From IMG/VR virus record IMGVR_UViG_3300044591_002232, positions 124,001-188,000 of that record: DNA of 64,000 nt; one strand, written 5' to 3'. Numbering within the stretch: the stretch's first letter is position 1; the number at the start of each line of letters is the position of its first letter. A program made the position numbers and the translations under genes. Of the stretch, positions 1-9,445 are shown one piece after another. Source of the DNA: a virus. The notes under the pieces were generated by a model. The model saw only the letters and a program-made list of their open reading frames with translations. It made no database searches and was not told where the DNA came from.

Positions 1-1
1 T

Positions 2-1918
2 GATGACGACAATCTGGTTACTGCGAATGCAATTCGCAATGCTGCTGGTGTTTCTACTGCCGGAGAACCGACTCTAAAAATCAAAAACTTTGATGATTAT
101 GAACTAAATTATGATGATGATCTGGCCAACTACGTCTTTGCTGCCAAGACTCCTGGTACTTGGGCAAATGGCCTAAAAGTTTGTGTGATTGATGACAAAG
201 CTGACCAAATTCTGACTGTAAACTCTTCTACCAGATCTGCCGCATCAGTTGGTTTTGGTGTAACAGTTGCTCTTACTAATCAGGTCATTGCCGGAGCCGG
301 GTCAACTAGCCTCTTTAATGGCCACCTGAAGGGTATTATTACCGGAGTTGGGGCTTCCACTCTTGACGTAAAAATCACCTCGGTTGTTGCCTCTGGTACT
401 ACTGTAGATATCCCAGTAACTTATCAGCAAAGAAATCAGGCGGCTTCTATTCTGGCTGGCAATACCATTTCAGTTGTAAACAGCTCAGGTTCTGCTACCA
501 CTACTCATACTCTTGCTGCTAGTTCAGTAAAAGACTGGTATGATGAGCAATTCCTTGAGCTGGATAATAGCCGAATTCTATGGAGTTCTATTGCTCCTAA
601 ACCAACCACTACTCAGTTTGCCCTAGAGCGTAGTGCCAAAAATGATTCCATTCATGTTGCCATTGTTGACGATAGCGGTAGCGTAACCGGAATTCAAGGT
701 AATCTGATAGAGAAGCATCTGTTCCTCTCCAAGGCATCTGATGCAATTTCTGCAGTAAATCCTGCGCAGAAGAATTTCTGGAAGATTTACATCGCCCAGT
801 TCTCCAATTATGTTTATGCTGGCGATAACCCTTCAGACAATTCTAATCCAAATGAAGTAGTAGTACAAACTGGATTTGCCTCTGGTTTTACTGGTCTTTC
901 CACTTCACAGGGTCAATGGAATCTTCCTGCCCAAGACAAGACCTTCAGCGCCCTAGGAAACGTTACTTACAATCTCTCTGGTGGTAAGAACTACACACCA
1001 ACTGATGGCTACACCGCAACTCTGGGTGGTCTTGTTAGTGCATATCGCCTCTTCTCTAACCGAGATGAAATTGAGGTTGATTATCTAATTATGGGTCCTG
1101 GTCTTGGTAATAAATTTGAATCACAGGCAAAGGCCCAAGAACTGATTTCAATTGCGAATAATCGTAAGGATTGTATTGCAGTGATTTCTCCTCATCGGGG
1201 CGATGTAGTAGACATCAGTGACTCAAATCAGCAAACCGATGAGATTATTGAGTTCTTCTCCCCATTGAGTTCTTCTTCCTATGCTGTTTTTGATAGCGGT
1301 TATAAGTACACCTTTGATCGTTTCAATAACAAGTTCCGTTACATTCCTTGCAATGCTGACGTTGCAGGTCTAATGGTAAGAACCGCGATTGAACTTTATC
1401 CTTGGTTCTCTCCTGCTGGTCAGCAAAGAGGTATCCTAAACAATGCTATCAAACTGGCCTACAATCCAAACAAGGCCCAGAGAGATCGTTTGTATCCTCT
1501 ACGGATCAATTCCATTGTAAACCAGCCTGGTATCGGGGCTCTTCTGTTTGGTGACAGAACTGCTCTTGGATTTGCCTCAGCATTTGATCGTATCAATGTC
1601 AGAAAGCTATTCCTTACTGTTGAAAAGGCTCTTGAAAGAACTGCTCAGGCTCAACTCTTTGAGCTGAATGATGCCATTACCAGAGCAAACTTTATCAATA
1701 TTGTTGAGCCCTATCTAAGGGATGTTCAGGCAAAACGAGGTCTGATTGATTTCCGGGTGATCTGTGACGAAACTAATAACACTCCAGATGTTATTGATAA
1801 TAATGAATTTAGAGCAGACATTTTCCTAAAGCCCACCAAGTCTATCAACTATGTAACTCTTACATTCGTTGCTACTAGAACTGGGGTTAGCTTTGAAGAA
1901 GTGACTGGACGAGTTTAA
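2..1918 (+). CDS. gp18: Tail sheath protein gp18 (5' end outside window)
   Basis: The reading frame is open from base 2, so the gene starts upstream of the window; the GTG at 185 is internal. The visible 638 codons are close to the 659 residues of T4 gp18, so little is missing. The protein forms the contractile sheath around the tail tube. The C-terminal part (FINIVEPYLRDVQAKRGL followed by a DFRVICD-type strand) matches the conserved sheath assembly domain. The following gene is the tail tube protein, the normal T4 order. Assignment rests on family resemblance and synteny. Confidence 0.93.
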   Translation, partial: DDDNLVTANAIRNAAGVSTAGEPTLKIKNFDDYELNYDDDLANYVFAAKTPGTWANGLKVCVIDDKADQILTVNSSTRSAASVGFGVTVALTNQVIAGAGSTSLFNGHLKGIITGVGASTLDVKITSVVASGTTVDIPVTYQQRNQAASILAGNTISVVNSSGSATTTHTLAASSVKDWYDEQFLELDNSRILWSSIAPKPTTTQFALERSAKNDSIHVAIVDDSGSVTGIQGNLIEKHLFLSKASDAISAVNPAQKNFWKIYIAQFSNYVYAGDNPSDNSNPNEVVVQTGFASGFTGLSTSQGQWNLPAQDKTFSALGNVTYNLSGGKNYTPTDGYTATLGGLVSAYRLFSNRDEIEVDYLIMGPGLGNKFESQAKAQELISIANNRKDCIAVISPHRGDVVDISDSNQQTDEIIEFFSPLSSSSYAVFDSGYKYTFDRFNNKFRYIPCNADVAGLMVRTAIELYPWFSPAGQQRGILNNAIKLAYNPNKAQRDRLYPLRINSIVNQPGIGALLFGDRTALGFASAFDRINVRKLFLTVEKALERTAQAQLFELNDAITRANFINIVEPYLRDVQAKRGLIDFRVICDETNNTPDVIDNNEFRADIFLKPTKSINYVTLTFVATRTGVSFEEVTGRV

Positions 1919-1953
1919 TTATAAACCCATTAACTTAAGGAGGATTTTCTAAA

Positions 1954-2574
1954 ATGTCTACTTTACGCACAATCAACGGTTTTAAATCAGCCCTAAAAGG
2001 TGGTGGTGCTCGCCCTAATCTGTTTGAGGTTGAAATTCCAAGTTTTCCAAATTCCCTTAGTGGTATTTGGGGAACAGAGGAAAAAACATCCTTTAAATTT
2101 CTTTGTGATGCAACCTCAATGCCAGCATCAAATATTGATCCAATCAATATTCCTTTCAGGGGTCGTATTATGAAAGTGGCCGGAGACCGTACTATTGATA
2201 TCTGGTCAGTAACCGTAATCAACGATGAGGACTTCAGGCTCCGTTCTGCATTTGAACTCTGGGCTAATCTAATCAACAAACTTGAAAATGCAACTGGTGC
2301 TACTTCACCAAATGCTTATATGGTTGATGCCTTGGTCCATCAACTTGGTCGGGGTTCTACTAGTTTTTCTGATACTGCTAGTACTGCCCAAAATAATAGT
2401 TCTCTTACTCCACTAAGAACCTATAAAATGTATGATATTTGGCCTTCCAATGTATCAGCAATTGATCTATCTTATGGAACCAACAATGAAATCGAGCGGT
2501 TTACTGTCGATTTCCAAGTAAACTGGTGGGAAGCCGGTAGTCCAGCAGATCAGGCAAACAGGCCAATTAAGTAA
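1954..2574 (+). CDS. gp19: Tail tube protein gp19
   Basis: This 206-residue protein lies between sheath and portal, the gp19 position. T4 gp19 has 163 residues and cyanophage versions are somewhat longer. It polymerises into the inner tail tube through which DNA passes. The segments LCDATSMPASNIDPINIPF and FTVDFQVNWWEA fit the tube fold. A very strong ribosome-binding site, TAAGGAGG at 1936-1943, sits 10 bases before the ATG, as expected for an abundant virion protein. No late promoter is visible in the 35-bp gap, so it is probably read from the sheath transcript. Confidence 0.93.
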   Translation: MSTLRTINGFKSALKGGGARPNLFEVEIPSFPNSLSGIWGTEEKTSFKFLCDATSMPASNIDPINIPFRGRIMKVAGDRTIDIWSVTVINDEDFRLRSAFELWANLINKLENATGATSPNAYMVDALVHQLGRGSTSFSDTASTAQNNSSLTPLRTYKMYDIWPSNVSAIDLSYGTNNEIERFTVDFQVNWWEAGSPADQANRPIK

Positions 2575-2575
2575 C

Positions 2576-2582
2576 CTAAATA
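2576..2582 (+). promoter_or_regulatory. Late promoter CTAAATA before gp20
   Basis: CTAAATAG lies 22 bases before the portal start. It matches the T4-type late promoter -10 element recognised by gp55-bearing RNA polymerase and recurs at this distance before many structural genes here. Confidence 0.7.
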
Positions 2583-2604
2583 GGGTGATCTTAAAATTTA
2601 AATT

Positions 2605-4284
2605 ATGGCAAAGTTATTTGGTTTCTCAATTAATGATCGCACCGAATTAACCCCAAGTACAATCTCCCCCGTTCCTCAAAATGCCGAGGACGGGGCAGAT
2701 TATTATCTAACGTCTGGGTTTTTTGGCTCTTATGTTGATATTGAGGGTGTTTATAGAAACGAATTTGAATTAATCAAACGTTATCGAGAAATGGCACTTC
2801 ACCCAGAGGTGGACGAGGCCATTGAAGATATTGTAAATGAGGCAATTGTTTCTGATACTTATGACAGTCCGGTTCAGATTGAATTGTCTAATCTAAATGC
2901 TAGTGATGGTATTAAGACAAAAATCAGAGAGGAATTTAAACACGTTCTAAAACTTCTTGATTTTGATAAAAAATGTCATGAGATTTATAGAAATTGGTAT
3001 GTTGATGGTAGACTTTATTACCATAAGGTTATTGATCTTAAAAAACCAGAACTAGGAATTCAAGAACTTCGGTATATTGACAGCCTGAAGATGAGGTATA
3101 TCCGAAAGGCCAAGCAAGATAAGAGTAATAATAGAATTCTTCAGCACGATCCTAGAAATAGTGATCCAATGACTTATAAGTTCCCCGAAATGGAGGAATA
3201 TTTTCTTTATAGTCCAAGACCATCTTATCCAAATTCTGGAACCAATATTTCTTCAGCAAGAAATGATAATGATGGTGAAATTAAACTAGCCAAAGATAGT
3301 GTAACTTTTTGTACTTCTGGTCTGATTGATCGCAATAAAAATATTACTCTTTCTTATCTCAATAAGGCAATTAAATCTCTTAATCAACTTAGAATGATTG
3401 AGGATAGTATTGTAATTTATCGAATGGTTAGAGGGACCGAGAGAAGAATTTTCTATATTGATGTGGGTAATATGCCCAAAGTCAAGGCCGAGCAGTATCT
3501 CAGAGAAACAATGATGAGATACCGAAATAAGATGAATTATAATATTGAAACCGGAGAAGTTTCAAACGACAGAAGATTCCAGAGTCTTATGGATGATTAT
3601 TGGCTTCCAAGACGAGAAGGTGGAAGAGGAACTGAGGTAACTACTCTCCCTGGATCACAGAATCTTGGAGAACTAACTGACCTTAATTATTTCCAGAGAA
3701 AACTTTATAAGTCATTGAATGTTCCGTCCTCAAGAATTGATGGTGAAAGTGGTTTTAACCTAGGTAGGTCTTCAGAAATTCTCAGAGACGAAGTTAAGTT
3801 TTCAAAGTTTGTGGGGAGACTTAGAAAACGATTCTCTAGGTTGTTTGTGGACCTCCTAAGAACTCAATTGATTCTTAAGAATATTATTACTCCAGAAGAT
3901 TGGGCCGAGATGAGTGAGCATATTCAATTTGATTTCCTTTATGATAATCATTTTGCAGAACTCAAAGAATCTGAGCTTCTCACCGAAAGACTGAATATGG
4001 TCTCAATGGCCGAGCCTTATATTGGAAGATTTTATTCCCAGGATTATGTTAGAAGGAAAGTTCTTAGACAGACTGATGAAGAAATTGTTGAACAAGATGC
4101 TCTGATTCAAAAGGAAATTGAGACCGGAGTTATCCCAGATCCTTCTATTCCTATTGATCCAGAAACCGGGCAGCCTCTCGCAGAACCACCACCAGAGGAA
4201 ATTGAAGGTGATATGGGTAAGGTTCCAACAGAACCAGAAGTCAAAACAAAGGCAGTAGAAATGCCAAAAGGTGGCGACATCTAA
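2605..4284 (+). CDS. gp20: Portal vertex protein gp20
   Basis: A 559-residue protein (T4 gp20: 524) that forms the dodecameric portal through which DNA is packaged and to which the tail joins. Characteristic stretches are HPEVDEAIEDIVNEAIV near the N-terminus and LNVPSSRIDGESGFNLGRS in the second half, both typical of T4-like portals. The C-terminal 40 residues are rich in Pro and Glu. It follows gp19 and has its own late promoter. Confidence 0.95.
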   Translation: MAKLFGFSINDRTELTPSTISPVPQNAEDGADYYLTSGFFGSYVDIEGVYRNEFELIKRYREMALHPEVDEAIEDIVNEAIVSDTYDSPVQIELSNLNASDGIKTKIREEFKHVLKLLDFDKKCHEIYRNWYVDGRLYYHKVIDLKKPELGIQELRYIDSLKMRYIRKAKQDKSNNRILQHDPRNSDPMTYKFPEMEEYFLYSPRPSYPNSGTNISSARNDNDGEIKLAKDSVTFCTSGLIDRNKNITLSYLNKAIKSLNQLRMIEDSIVIYRMVRGTERRIFYIDVGNMPKVKAEQYLRETMMRYRNKMNYNIETGEVSNDRRFQSLMDDYWLPRREGGRGTEVTTLPGSQNLGELTDLNYFQRKLYKSLNVPSSRIDGESGFNLGRSSEILRDEVKFSKFVGRLRKRFSRLFVDLLRTQLILKNIITPEDWAEMSEHIQFDFLYDNHFAELKESELLTERLNMVSMAEPYIGRFYSQDYVRRKVLRQTDEEIVEQDALIQKEIETGVIPDPSIPIDPETGQPLAEPPPEEIEGDMGKVPTEPEVKTKAVEMPKGGDI

Positions 4285-4287
4285 ATA
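4281..4287 (+). promoter_or_regulatory. Late promoter CTAAATA before gp67-like gene
   Basis: CTAAATAGT lies 23 bases before the ATG at 4311 and overlaps the stop codon of gp20. Confidence 0.7.
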
Positions 4288-4310
4288 GTAGCAGTTCATT
4301 ATAAACAACC

Positions 4311-4460
4311 ATGGAAGAACTAATTAATGCCATTATTGAGGATGAATCTCCTTCTGCTATCAGCGATGCAATCAAAAATATTCTTTCTGTCAAGGCAGTA
4401 GAAAAAATTGATGAATACCGGCCAGAAGTTGCTGCTAGTATGTTTAACGTAAATGAGTGA
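4311..4460 (+). CDS. gp67: Prohead core protein gp67-like, 49 aa
   Basis: A short, acidic, probably helical protein starting MEELINAIIEDESPS directly after the portal gene, the place of the small prohead core protein gp67 (80 residues in T4) in T4-like phages. It is expected to take part in prohead core assembly and be degraded by gp21 during maturation. Its stop overlaps the next start (ATGAGTGA). In other cyanophages gp21 normally follows at once; here a 6.6-kb module intervenes. Assigned from position and composition. Confidence 0.65.
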   Translation: MEELINAIIEDESPSAISDAIKNILSVKAVEKIDEYRPEVAASMFNVNE

Positions 4461-5112
4461 TCTTTCAGATTTCTTTAAACTAGTATCTGAAGAAAAAAGA
4501 AAGGCCAAGGAGGAATTGGATGAATTAATATCCAATTCCTTTGAAGAATCTTTTGTTAAACCCCTAATCGAACAGAAATCTAGACCAAAAAAGAAGAAAA
4601 AAGAAGAGACATCTTTTGGTCAACCAACTCTCATTCAAAAATCCCTGGGGCTTCTTGCGGAACCAATTAAAACAAATAATTCTGATCCGTTAACTCCTCT
4701 TAATCAAAACTTTCTTACTCTAGAAGAATTCCAAAAGCACTATAAGATCTTTATTGATCGGGTTCAACAACAGCTCTCTACCCTAGGTGGAGGTGGTGAA
4801 ACTAATCTGACTTTTATGGATGTTCCAATGACATCCGTAACTTCTTCTTTTTATCAAATAGTTCCACAAGACTATTATATTGGAGTAAATTTCTCAGGTG
4901 CAGTAACAATTGTACTTCCTAAAGCCGAAAGAGAGGGGAAGATTTTTGTTGTAAAGGACGAGTTAGGAGAAGCATCCAAAGGAACCAATCGATACATCAC
5001 TATTTTACCATCAAGTTCAGATTTAATTGATGGAAGAGATCAGGCAATTCTTGCTTATAATTTTGGATCTCTTACCTTCATTTGGAGAAATAATTCTTGG
5101 AGAGTCATCTAA
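4453..5112 (+). CDS. Predicted virion structural protein
   Basis: 219 residues, function not recognised. The N-terminal 60 residues are charged with a Lys-rich run (PKKKKKEE); a helical segment follows, then a Gly-rich linker (LGGGGE) and a beta-rich C-terminal domain ending TFIWRNNSWRVI. That layout suits a virion attachment protein with an anchoring helix and an outer beta domain. The start overlaps the gp67-like stop by 8 bases and its own stop abuts the next ATG, so the genes are probably translationally coupled. Confidence 0.75.
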   Translation: MSDLSDFFKLVSEEKRKAKEELDELISNSFEESFVKPLIEQKSRPKKKKKEETSFGQPTLIQKSLGLLAEPIKTNNSDPLTPLNQNFLTLEEFQKHYKIFIDRVQQQLSTLGGGGETNLTFMDVPMTSVTSSFYQIVPQDYYIGVNFSGAVTIVLPKAEREGKIFVVKDELGEASKGTNRYITILPSSSDLIDGRDQAILAYNFGSLTFIWRNNSWRVI

Positions 5113-6369
5113 ATGTCACACCTTTATGAACCATATAAACCTCAAGATGATGCTTTTGGTAGGGCAAGAGTTTCTGAGCCATTTACCCTAGGTGATTATA
5201 AACATCTTTATTCAATTGATCCAGATTTTATTGATGTTTATTCTGGAATCGGCGCCACATTGACTTTTAACGTCAACCAGGCAGCCGCGAATCTTCAATC
5301 TGGTATTTCTACTAATGGTTATACAATTCATCAGACAAAAAGATATCATCATTATATGCCAGGTAAATCTCAATTGATTTACTCCTCTTTTAACTTTGGA
5401 CAACCTCAACAAAATGTAATCAAGAGGACCGGTTATTTTGATGATAGGGACGGAATTTATTTTGAACAGGATCAAAATGGAAATCTTAATTTTGTAATTC
5501 GTTCTTTTGTTAATGCCGGTATTGGTAATTCGGAAAGAAGAATTCCACAATCTCAATGGAACAAAGATCAACTTGATGGAAGTGGCGTCTCTGGATTTGA
5601 TTTAGACATTACAAAAACTCAACTTTTCTTTACCGATTTTGAATGGCTTGGTGTTGGTAGAGTTCGTTGTGGATTTAGTCTTGATGGTAAGAATATTGTT
5701 GCACATGAATTTTATAATTCTAATAATGTTGATACCGTTTACATGTCAAATCCCAATCTCCCAGTAAGATGTGAAATTAGAAACACTGGAACTCAAGTTG
5801 GTGCTGGGGGGTCTTTTATCCAAATTTGCTCTACTGTGATGAGTGAGGGTGGTTATACAGAGGCTGGAAGAGAATTTTCTCATGCAACTTCTTTAAGATC
5901 TGTTGGTGTTGGATCAACAGTTCCTGTTCTGGCAATTAAACTTAAAAATTCTTTTAAAGGTTATCCAAATAGAGCTACGGTAAAATTAGAGGATATTTCA
6001 GTTTTTAGTGTTGGATCAAATATAAAGTATGAGGTAGTAAAAATTAATAGTGCCGTGGGTTTGAGTACAACCGGGACCTGGATTTCTGAACACCCCGAAT
6101 CTGTTGTTGAATACAACCAAACTGCAACCGGAGTTGGAACAACTCTATTTGAGGATTTTATGAGTGGATATGCTTCTGGTGACAGTCAAAATGTAAATAA
6201 ACCAGCCGCAACTTCTTCTAACATTCAATCTGGCCCCACATCAAAGAAAAATTTCTTGTCTCAGAATTATAATTCAACCAATTCTGAGATTTTTTCTGTA
6301 ATAGTTACCAATATTGGTTCTAATTCAACAAATGTTGGTGTTTCTTTGAGGTGGAAAGAGATTTATTGA
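5113..6369 (+). CDS. Predicted tail-fibre or appendage structural protein
   Basis: 418 residues, rich in Gly, Ser, Asn and aromatic residues, with repeated short beta-like stretches and no membrane segment. The FGQPQQNVIKRTGYFDD and GAGGSFIQICSTVMSEGGY regions look like phage beta-sandwich structural proteins. It starts immediately after the preceding stop. Similar proteins occur in cyanophage structural modules, but I cannot name the component. Confidence 0.72.
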   Translation: MSHLYEPYKPQDDAFGRARVSEPFTLGDYKHLYSIDPDFIDVYSGIGATLTFNVNQAAANLQSGISTNGYTIHQTKRYHHYMPGKSQLIYSSFNFGQPQQNVIKRTGYFDDRDGIYFEQDQNGNLNFVIRSFVNAGIGNSERRIPQSQWNKDQLDGSGVSGFDLDITKTQLFFTDFEWLGVGRVRCGFSLDGKNIVAHEFYNSNNVDTVYMSNPNLPVRCEIRNTGTQVGAGGSFIQICSTVMSEGGYTEAGREFSHATSLRSVGVGSTVPVLAIKLKNSFKGYPNRATVKLEDISVFSVGSNIKYEVVKINSAVGLSTTGTWISEHPESVVEYNQTATGVGTTLFEDFMSGYASGDSQNVNKPAATSSNIQSGPTSKKNFLSQNYNSTNSEIFSVIVTNIGSNSTNVGVSLRWKEIY

Positions 6370-6376
6370 CTAAATA
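6370..6376 (+). promoter_or_regulatory. Late promoter CTAAATA before 6411 gene
   Basis: CTAAATAG lies 34 bases before the next ATG and touches the stop codon of the preceding gene. Confidence 0.6.
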
Positions 6377-6410
6377 GTTTTAATAAATAACTAAAGAAAC
6401 CCCGTTAAAA

Positions 6411-6746
6411 ATGTCGCTTCTTGATAAAAAATCCTCAGTAAAATTAAATTCTGGACAACTTGTTCAGGGAGTTGCTGTAGTTGATAGTGACGGAAATCAA
6501 GTTACTTCATTTGGGGGTAGTGGAGGTGGTTCTACAACTGTCGGGGTAGTAACAGTTTCTAATACCGTTTCTAATCCAGTTCCGGTTATTTCTGGATTAA
6601 ATATTCCAAACCACAATAGAGTATCCCTTGCATATTCGGGATCTAATTTAGTTGGTGTTGCATACAGTTTTAATAATGTCGGTGTTGCTACTTTAACTCT
6701 TTCTTATGATGGGAGTAATAACCTTATTTCGGTCGTTAGGAGCTGA
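6411..6746 (+). CDS. Small Gly/Ser/Val-rich structural protein
   Basis: 111 residues, low complexity, with a Gly-rich hinge (SFGGSGGGSTTVG) and Val/Ser beta repeats. It is probably a virion or fibre component, from its neighbours and composition. It is the last AT-rich gene before the GC-rich block; the next gene starts only 5 bases after its stop. Confidence 0.65.
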   Translation: MSLLDKKSSVKLNSGQLVQGVAVVDSDGNQVTSFGGSGGGSTTVGVVTVSNTVSNPVPVISGLNIPNHNRVSLAYSGSNLVGVAYSFNNVGVATLTLSYDGSNNLISVVRS

Positions 6747-6751
6747 TTTTT

Positions 6752-7450
6752 ATGCAATATAAGTTCAACCCATTTACTGGAACCCTGGATGCGGCTGGCG
6801 GCGGCAACCCTGCTGGCAGTAGTGGCGACATTCAGCTAAACCTGGATGGCGCCTTCGGTGCTGTTTCCAGTTTTCGCTGGATTACTGGTGAATTGCAGGT
6901 TCCGGGTGACATCAAACTTGATGACGGCGGCGGCTTTACTACAACAATTCAGCAAGTAACGCCGACCAAGAACAACGTCATCTCATTCCCCGATCAGACG
7001 GGGACTGTGGCCTTGGTGGGCGGCTCTACTGGGCAGGTTCTCTACAACCTGAACGGTGCTCTTGCTGGCACTGACACTATCTTCAATGCCACGACTGGCA
7101 CCCGGTTCACGCTGCCATTCGGCTACGGGATCGGCGCTGGAGGCACGCAGACCCAGGCTACCAGCAAGAGCACTGGGGTGACGCTGGACACCCGCTGCGG
7201 GCAGGTAACGATGAATGCGGCTGAGCTGACAGCCAACACGGCGGTGTCGTTCACGCTCACCAACAGCCAGATCACGGCGACCGACCTGATCATCATCAAC
7301 CACGTTTCAGGCGGCACGACCGGGGCGTACATGTTCGGTGCCCGAGCGGCTGCTGGTTCGGCCACGATCACCGTGCGGAACGTGACTGCTGGGGCTCTGA
7401 GCGAAGCGGTTGTGATCGCTTTTGCAGTAGTAAAAGCCACTACTAACTGA
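6752..7450 (+). CDS. Tail-fibre-like protein at the start of a GC-rich block
   Basis: 232 residues with phage-fibre language: an N-terminus resembling fibre starts (MQYKFNPFTGTLDAAGGG), PDQTGTVALVGG, and many Gly/Thr/Ala repeats, ending in a beta-rich domain. Base composition changes sharply here to GC-rich codons (GGC, CTG, ACG), unlike the upstream genes. The protein is probably part of a host-recognition appendage. The exact role is unknown. Confidence 0.7.
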   Translation: MQYKFNPFTGTLDAAGGGNPAGSSGDIQLNLDGAFGAVSSFRWITGELQVPGDIKLDDGGGFTTTIQQVTPTKNNVISFPDQTGTVALVGGSTGQVLYNLNGALAGTDTIFNATTGTRFTLPFGYGIGAGGTQTQATSKSTGVTLDTRCGQVTMNAAELTANTAVSFTLTNSQITATDLIIINHVSGGTTGAYMFGARAAAGSATITVRNVTAGALSEAVVIAFAVVKATTN

Positions 7451-7464
7451 GGAGATCACCACCC

Positions 7465-7869
7465 ATGGCTTCATTCACTGTCGAGATTCCCGATTATCTG
7501 CTTCCGGCCCTGGTGGCAGAGTTCAGTCTGGTGCAGGGCAAGGTGCCTGCGGCAACGCCTGAGGAGTATTTCAAGGCGAGCGTGGTGGAAATCATCCGCC
7601 AGCGTGCCGAGATCTACAAAGTTGGGCCGTACTTCGTCGGTGCGGTTGACCCGCAGTTCAATCAGGACGGGACACCGTATGGCTGGGCGCCGCCGCCTGA
7701 GCGGCCTGCGGCACTCACTGTCGGTCAGACATGGATTGATGGCAGCGGGCAGGAGTGGACGGTGGTGCAGGCCATTAACCCTGACGGCACGTTTGCTGCA
7801 GATGATCCTGAAACGCCCGAGCGCGAGTCTCTGGCCTGGGTGCAGACGGATGGAGGTGGCGACGGATGA
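7465..7869 (+). CDS. Hypothetical protein in the appendage module
   Basis: 134 residues, GC-rich codon use, preceded by a GGAG ribosome-binding site at 7450-7453. Pro-rich centre (WAPPPERPAA) followed by VGQTWIDGSGQEWTV, which looks like a small beta domain. Its stop overlaps the next ATG (ATGA at 7866-7869), so it is coupled to the paralogue pair that follows. It could be a fibre chaperone or a small fibre subunit; no known family recognised. Confidence 0.65.
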   Translation: MASFTVEIPDYLLPALVAEFSLVQGKVPAATPEEYFKASVVEIIRQRAEIYKVGPYFVGAVDPQFNQDGTPYGWAPPPERPAALTVGQTWIDGSGQEWTVVQAINPDGTFAADDPETPERESLAWVQTDGGGDG

Positions 7870-8654
7870 CGTTGATATGGCGCCCAGGCTACATAACAAC
7901 ATTTGCTGATCCTGATGTTCAGTCGTATTTGACAAGGGTAGAGGAGGCCGATAATCAGGGATTGGAATACCCCGTGGCGGTGGCGATTGATGAGTTTATT
8001 AGGGGCTGCAAGGCTGATGGGATCTGGAGCGCTATCAAGGCGAGTTGCATCATGGCCGGCGCCCGCACGCTGGCCGGTGCGCTGGTGCCGCTGGTGGGGC
8101 CTGCGCCGACAAATATTGGTTTTGTGGCGGGGGATTACAACAGGAAGACGGGGTTGGTGGGGGGTGGCTCCGTTAAGGCGCTTAACAGCAATAGGGCTCG
8201 TAGTGCCGACCCGATCGACTCTTTCCACGCTTCCCTGTATTTAAGCACTACTGGCGGTAACGCTCTGTTTGGGTTGGCCAATGACGGCCAATTTGATCAA
8301 ATGCTTGCCGTTAATAGCAGCACGGGCACTTCTTTTAGGGGCAGAATTGTAGCTATTGACAACAGGGTAACTGGCTTTGTTGGGGCCAGCAATACTGCCG
8401 CTGCCTTAACGGCAAGAGCGAACGGCACCAATTCAACCAATACAGGCGCAATGTACGGGGCTTTTGCTAACTCAGGCAAATACTATGTATTTGCCCGAAA
8501 TACTGGAACAGGCGACGCTGATGGGGTCGTTAGTAGCGGCTCTCCTACTTTCAGCCGTCTCGCCTTCTACAGCATAGGCGAATCCCTAAACCTCGCCCTG
8601 CTGGATGCCCGCATCACCACCCTAATCAACAGATTCGCAGTCGTAATACCATGA
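7866..8654 (+). CDS. Appendage protein, first of a tandem paralogue pair
   Basis: 262 residues. Shares long N- and C-terminal blocks with the next gene: CKADGIWSAIKASCI, AGARTLAGALVPLVGPAPTN, DYNRKTGLVG and the end AFYSIGESLNLALLDARITT. The central 120 residues differ. This pattern, with conserved ends around a variable middle, suits phage receptor-binding proteins with a lectin-like jelly-roll core. It overlaps both neighbours by ATGA. Role in host binding is inferred. Confidence 0.72.
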   Translation: MTLIWRPGYITTFADPDVQSYLTRVEEADNQGLEYPVAVAIDEFIRGCKADGIWSAIKASCIMAGARTLAGALVPLVGPAPTNIGFVAGDYNRKTGLVGGGSVKALNSNRARSADPIDSFHASLYLSTTGGNALFGLANDGQFDQMLAVNSSTGTSFRGRIVAIDNRVTGFVGASNTAAALTARANGTNSTNTGAMYGAFANSGKYYVFARNTGTGDADGVVSSGSPTFSRLAFYSIGESLNLALLDARITTLINRFAVVIP

Positions 8655-9445
8655 GCCCAATTTACACTCCAGGAAAGTTAATACTTCGCCGGACGTATAT
8701 TGGCCTGGACGACCCTGACGCTGCGGCATACATCACAGCGGTCGAGATTGCAGATGGTCAGCCCTTGGAGATTGAGGTTCGGGTGGCAGTTCATTCGTTT
8801 GTAAAAGGCTGCAAGGCGGATGGCATCTGGAGCGCGATCAAAGCCTCCTGCATCCTTGCCGGCGCCCGCACACTGGCCGGTGCGTTGGTGCCGCTGGTGG
8901 GGCCTGCGCCGACGAATTTTAATTTCGTGGCTGGTGACTACAACCGCAAGACGGGGTTGGTGGGGAATGGGAGTACGAAGTATCTGGACAGCGGCAGGAA
9001 TAACAACGCTGATCCGCAAGATAGCAAGCATCTGGCAGTATTCAAATCAAGCAACGCAGGCAAGCTGGGGGGCCTCTTAGGCACTGCGTTGAACGCAAAT
9101 GGTACATCATGGATTTTTGAAGGTTTTAGTGGAGGCAGCGATACCTATCGAGTCAATACAAACCCTTCAATCATACTCTCCCTAGGATCTTATCCTGACA
9201 CGGGATTTATAGGCATTAACCGTTCGTCGTCGAGTAACTCAACGCGAAGGTATTCAGGGGCAACAATCTCTGATGCCAGCACCTCTCAAGCGCCATTAGC
9301 CGCAAATGCTCTGGTGTTTAGTGCCGCAGGCCAGCCAACCGACGCCCGCCTCGCCTTCTACTCCATCGGCGAATCCCTCAACCTCGCCCTGCTGGATGCC
9401 CGCATCACCACCCTAATCAACACGTTCGGAGCTGTTATCCCATGA
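8651..9445 (+). CDS. Appendage protein, second of a tandem paralogue pair
   Basis: 264 residues, a paralogue of the preceding gene with near-identical end blocks and a diverged centre (residues about 115-225). The stop overlaps a 25-codon reading frame by ATGA. Tandem duplication followed by divergence of the core is the simplest explanation. Confidence 0.72.
   Translation: MSPIYTPGKLILRRTYIGLDDPDAAAYITAVEIADGQPLEIEVRVAVHSFVKGCKADGIWSAIKASCILAGARTLAGALVPLVGPAPTNFNFVAGDYNRKTGLVGNGSTKYLDSGRNNNADPQDSKHLAVFKSSNAGKLGGLLGTALNANGTSWIFEGFSGGSDTYRVNTNPSIILSLGSYPDTGFIGINRSSSSNSTRRYSGATISDASTSQAPLAANALVFSAAGQPTDARLAFYSIGESLNLALLDARITTLINTFGAVIP

Noticed and set aside
6983-9080. Several long frames on both strands in the GC-rich block
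   Set aside because: GC-rich DNA lacks stop codons by chance; the retained genes have ribosome sites, ATGA coupling and fibre-like composition.
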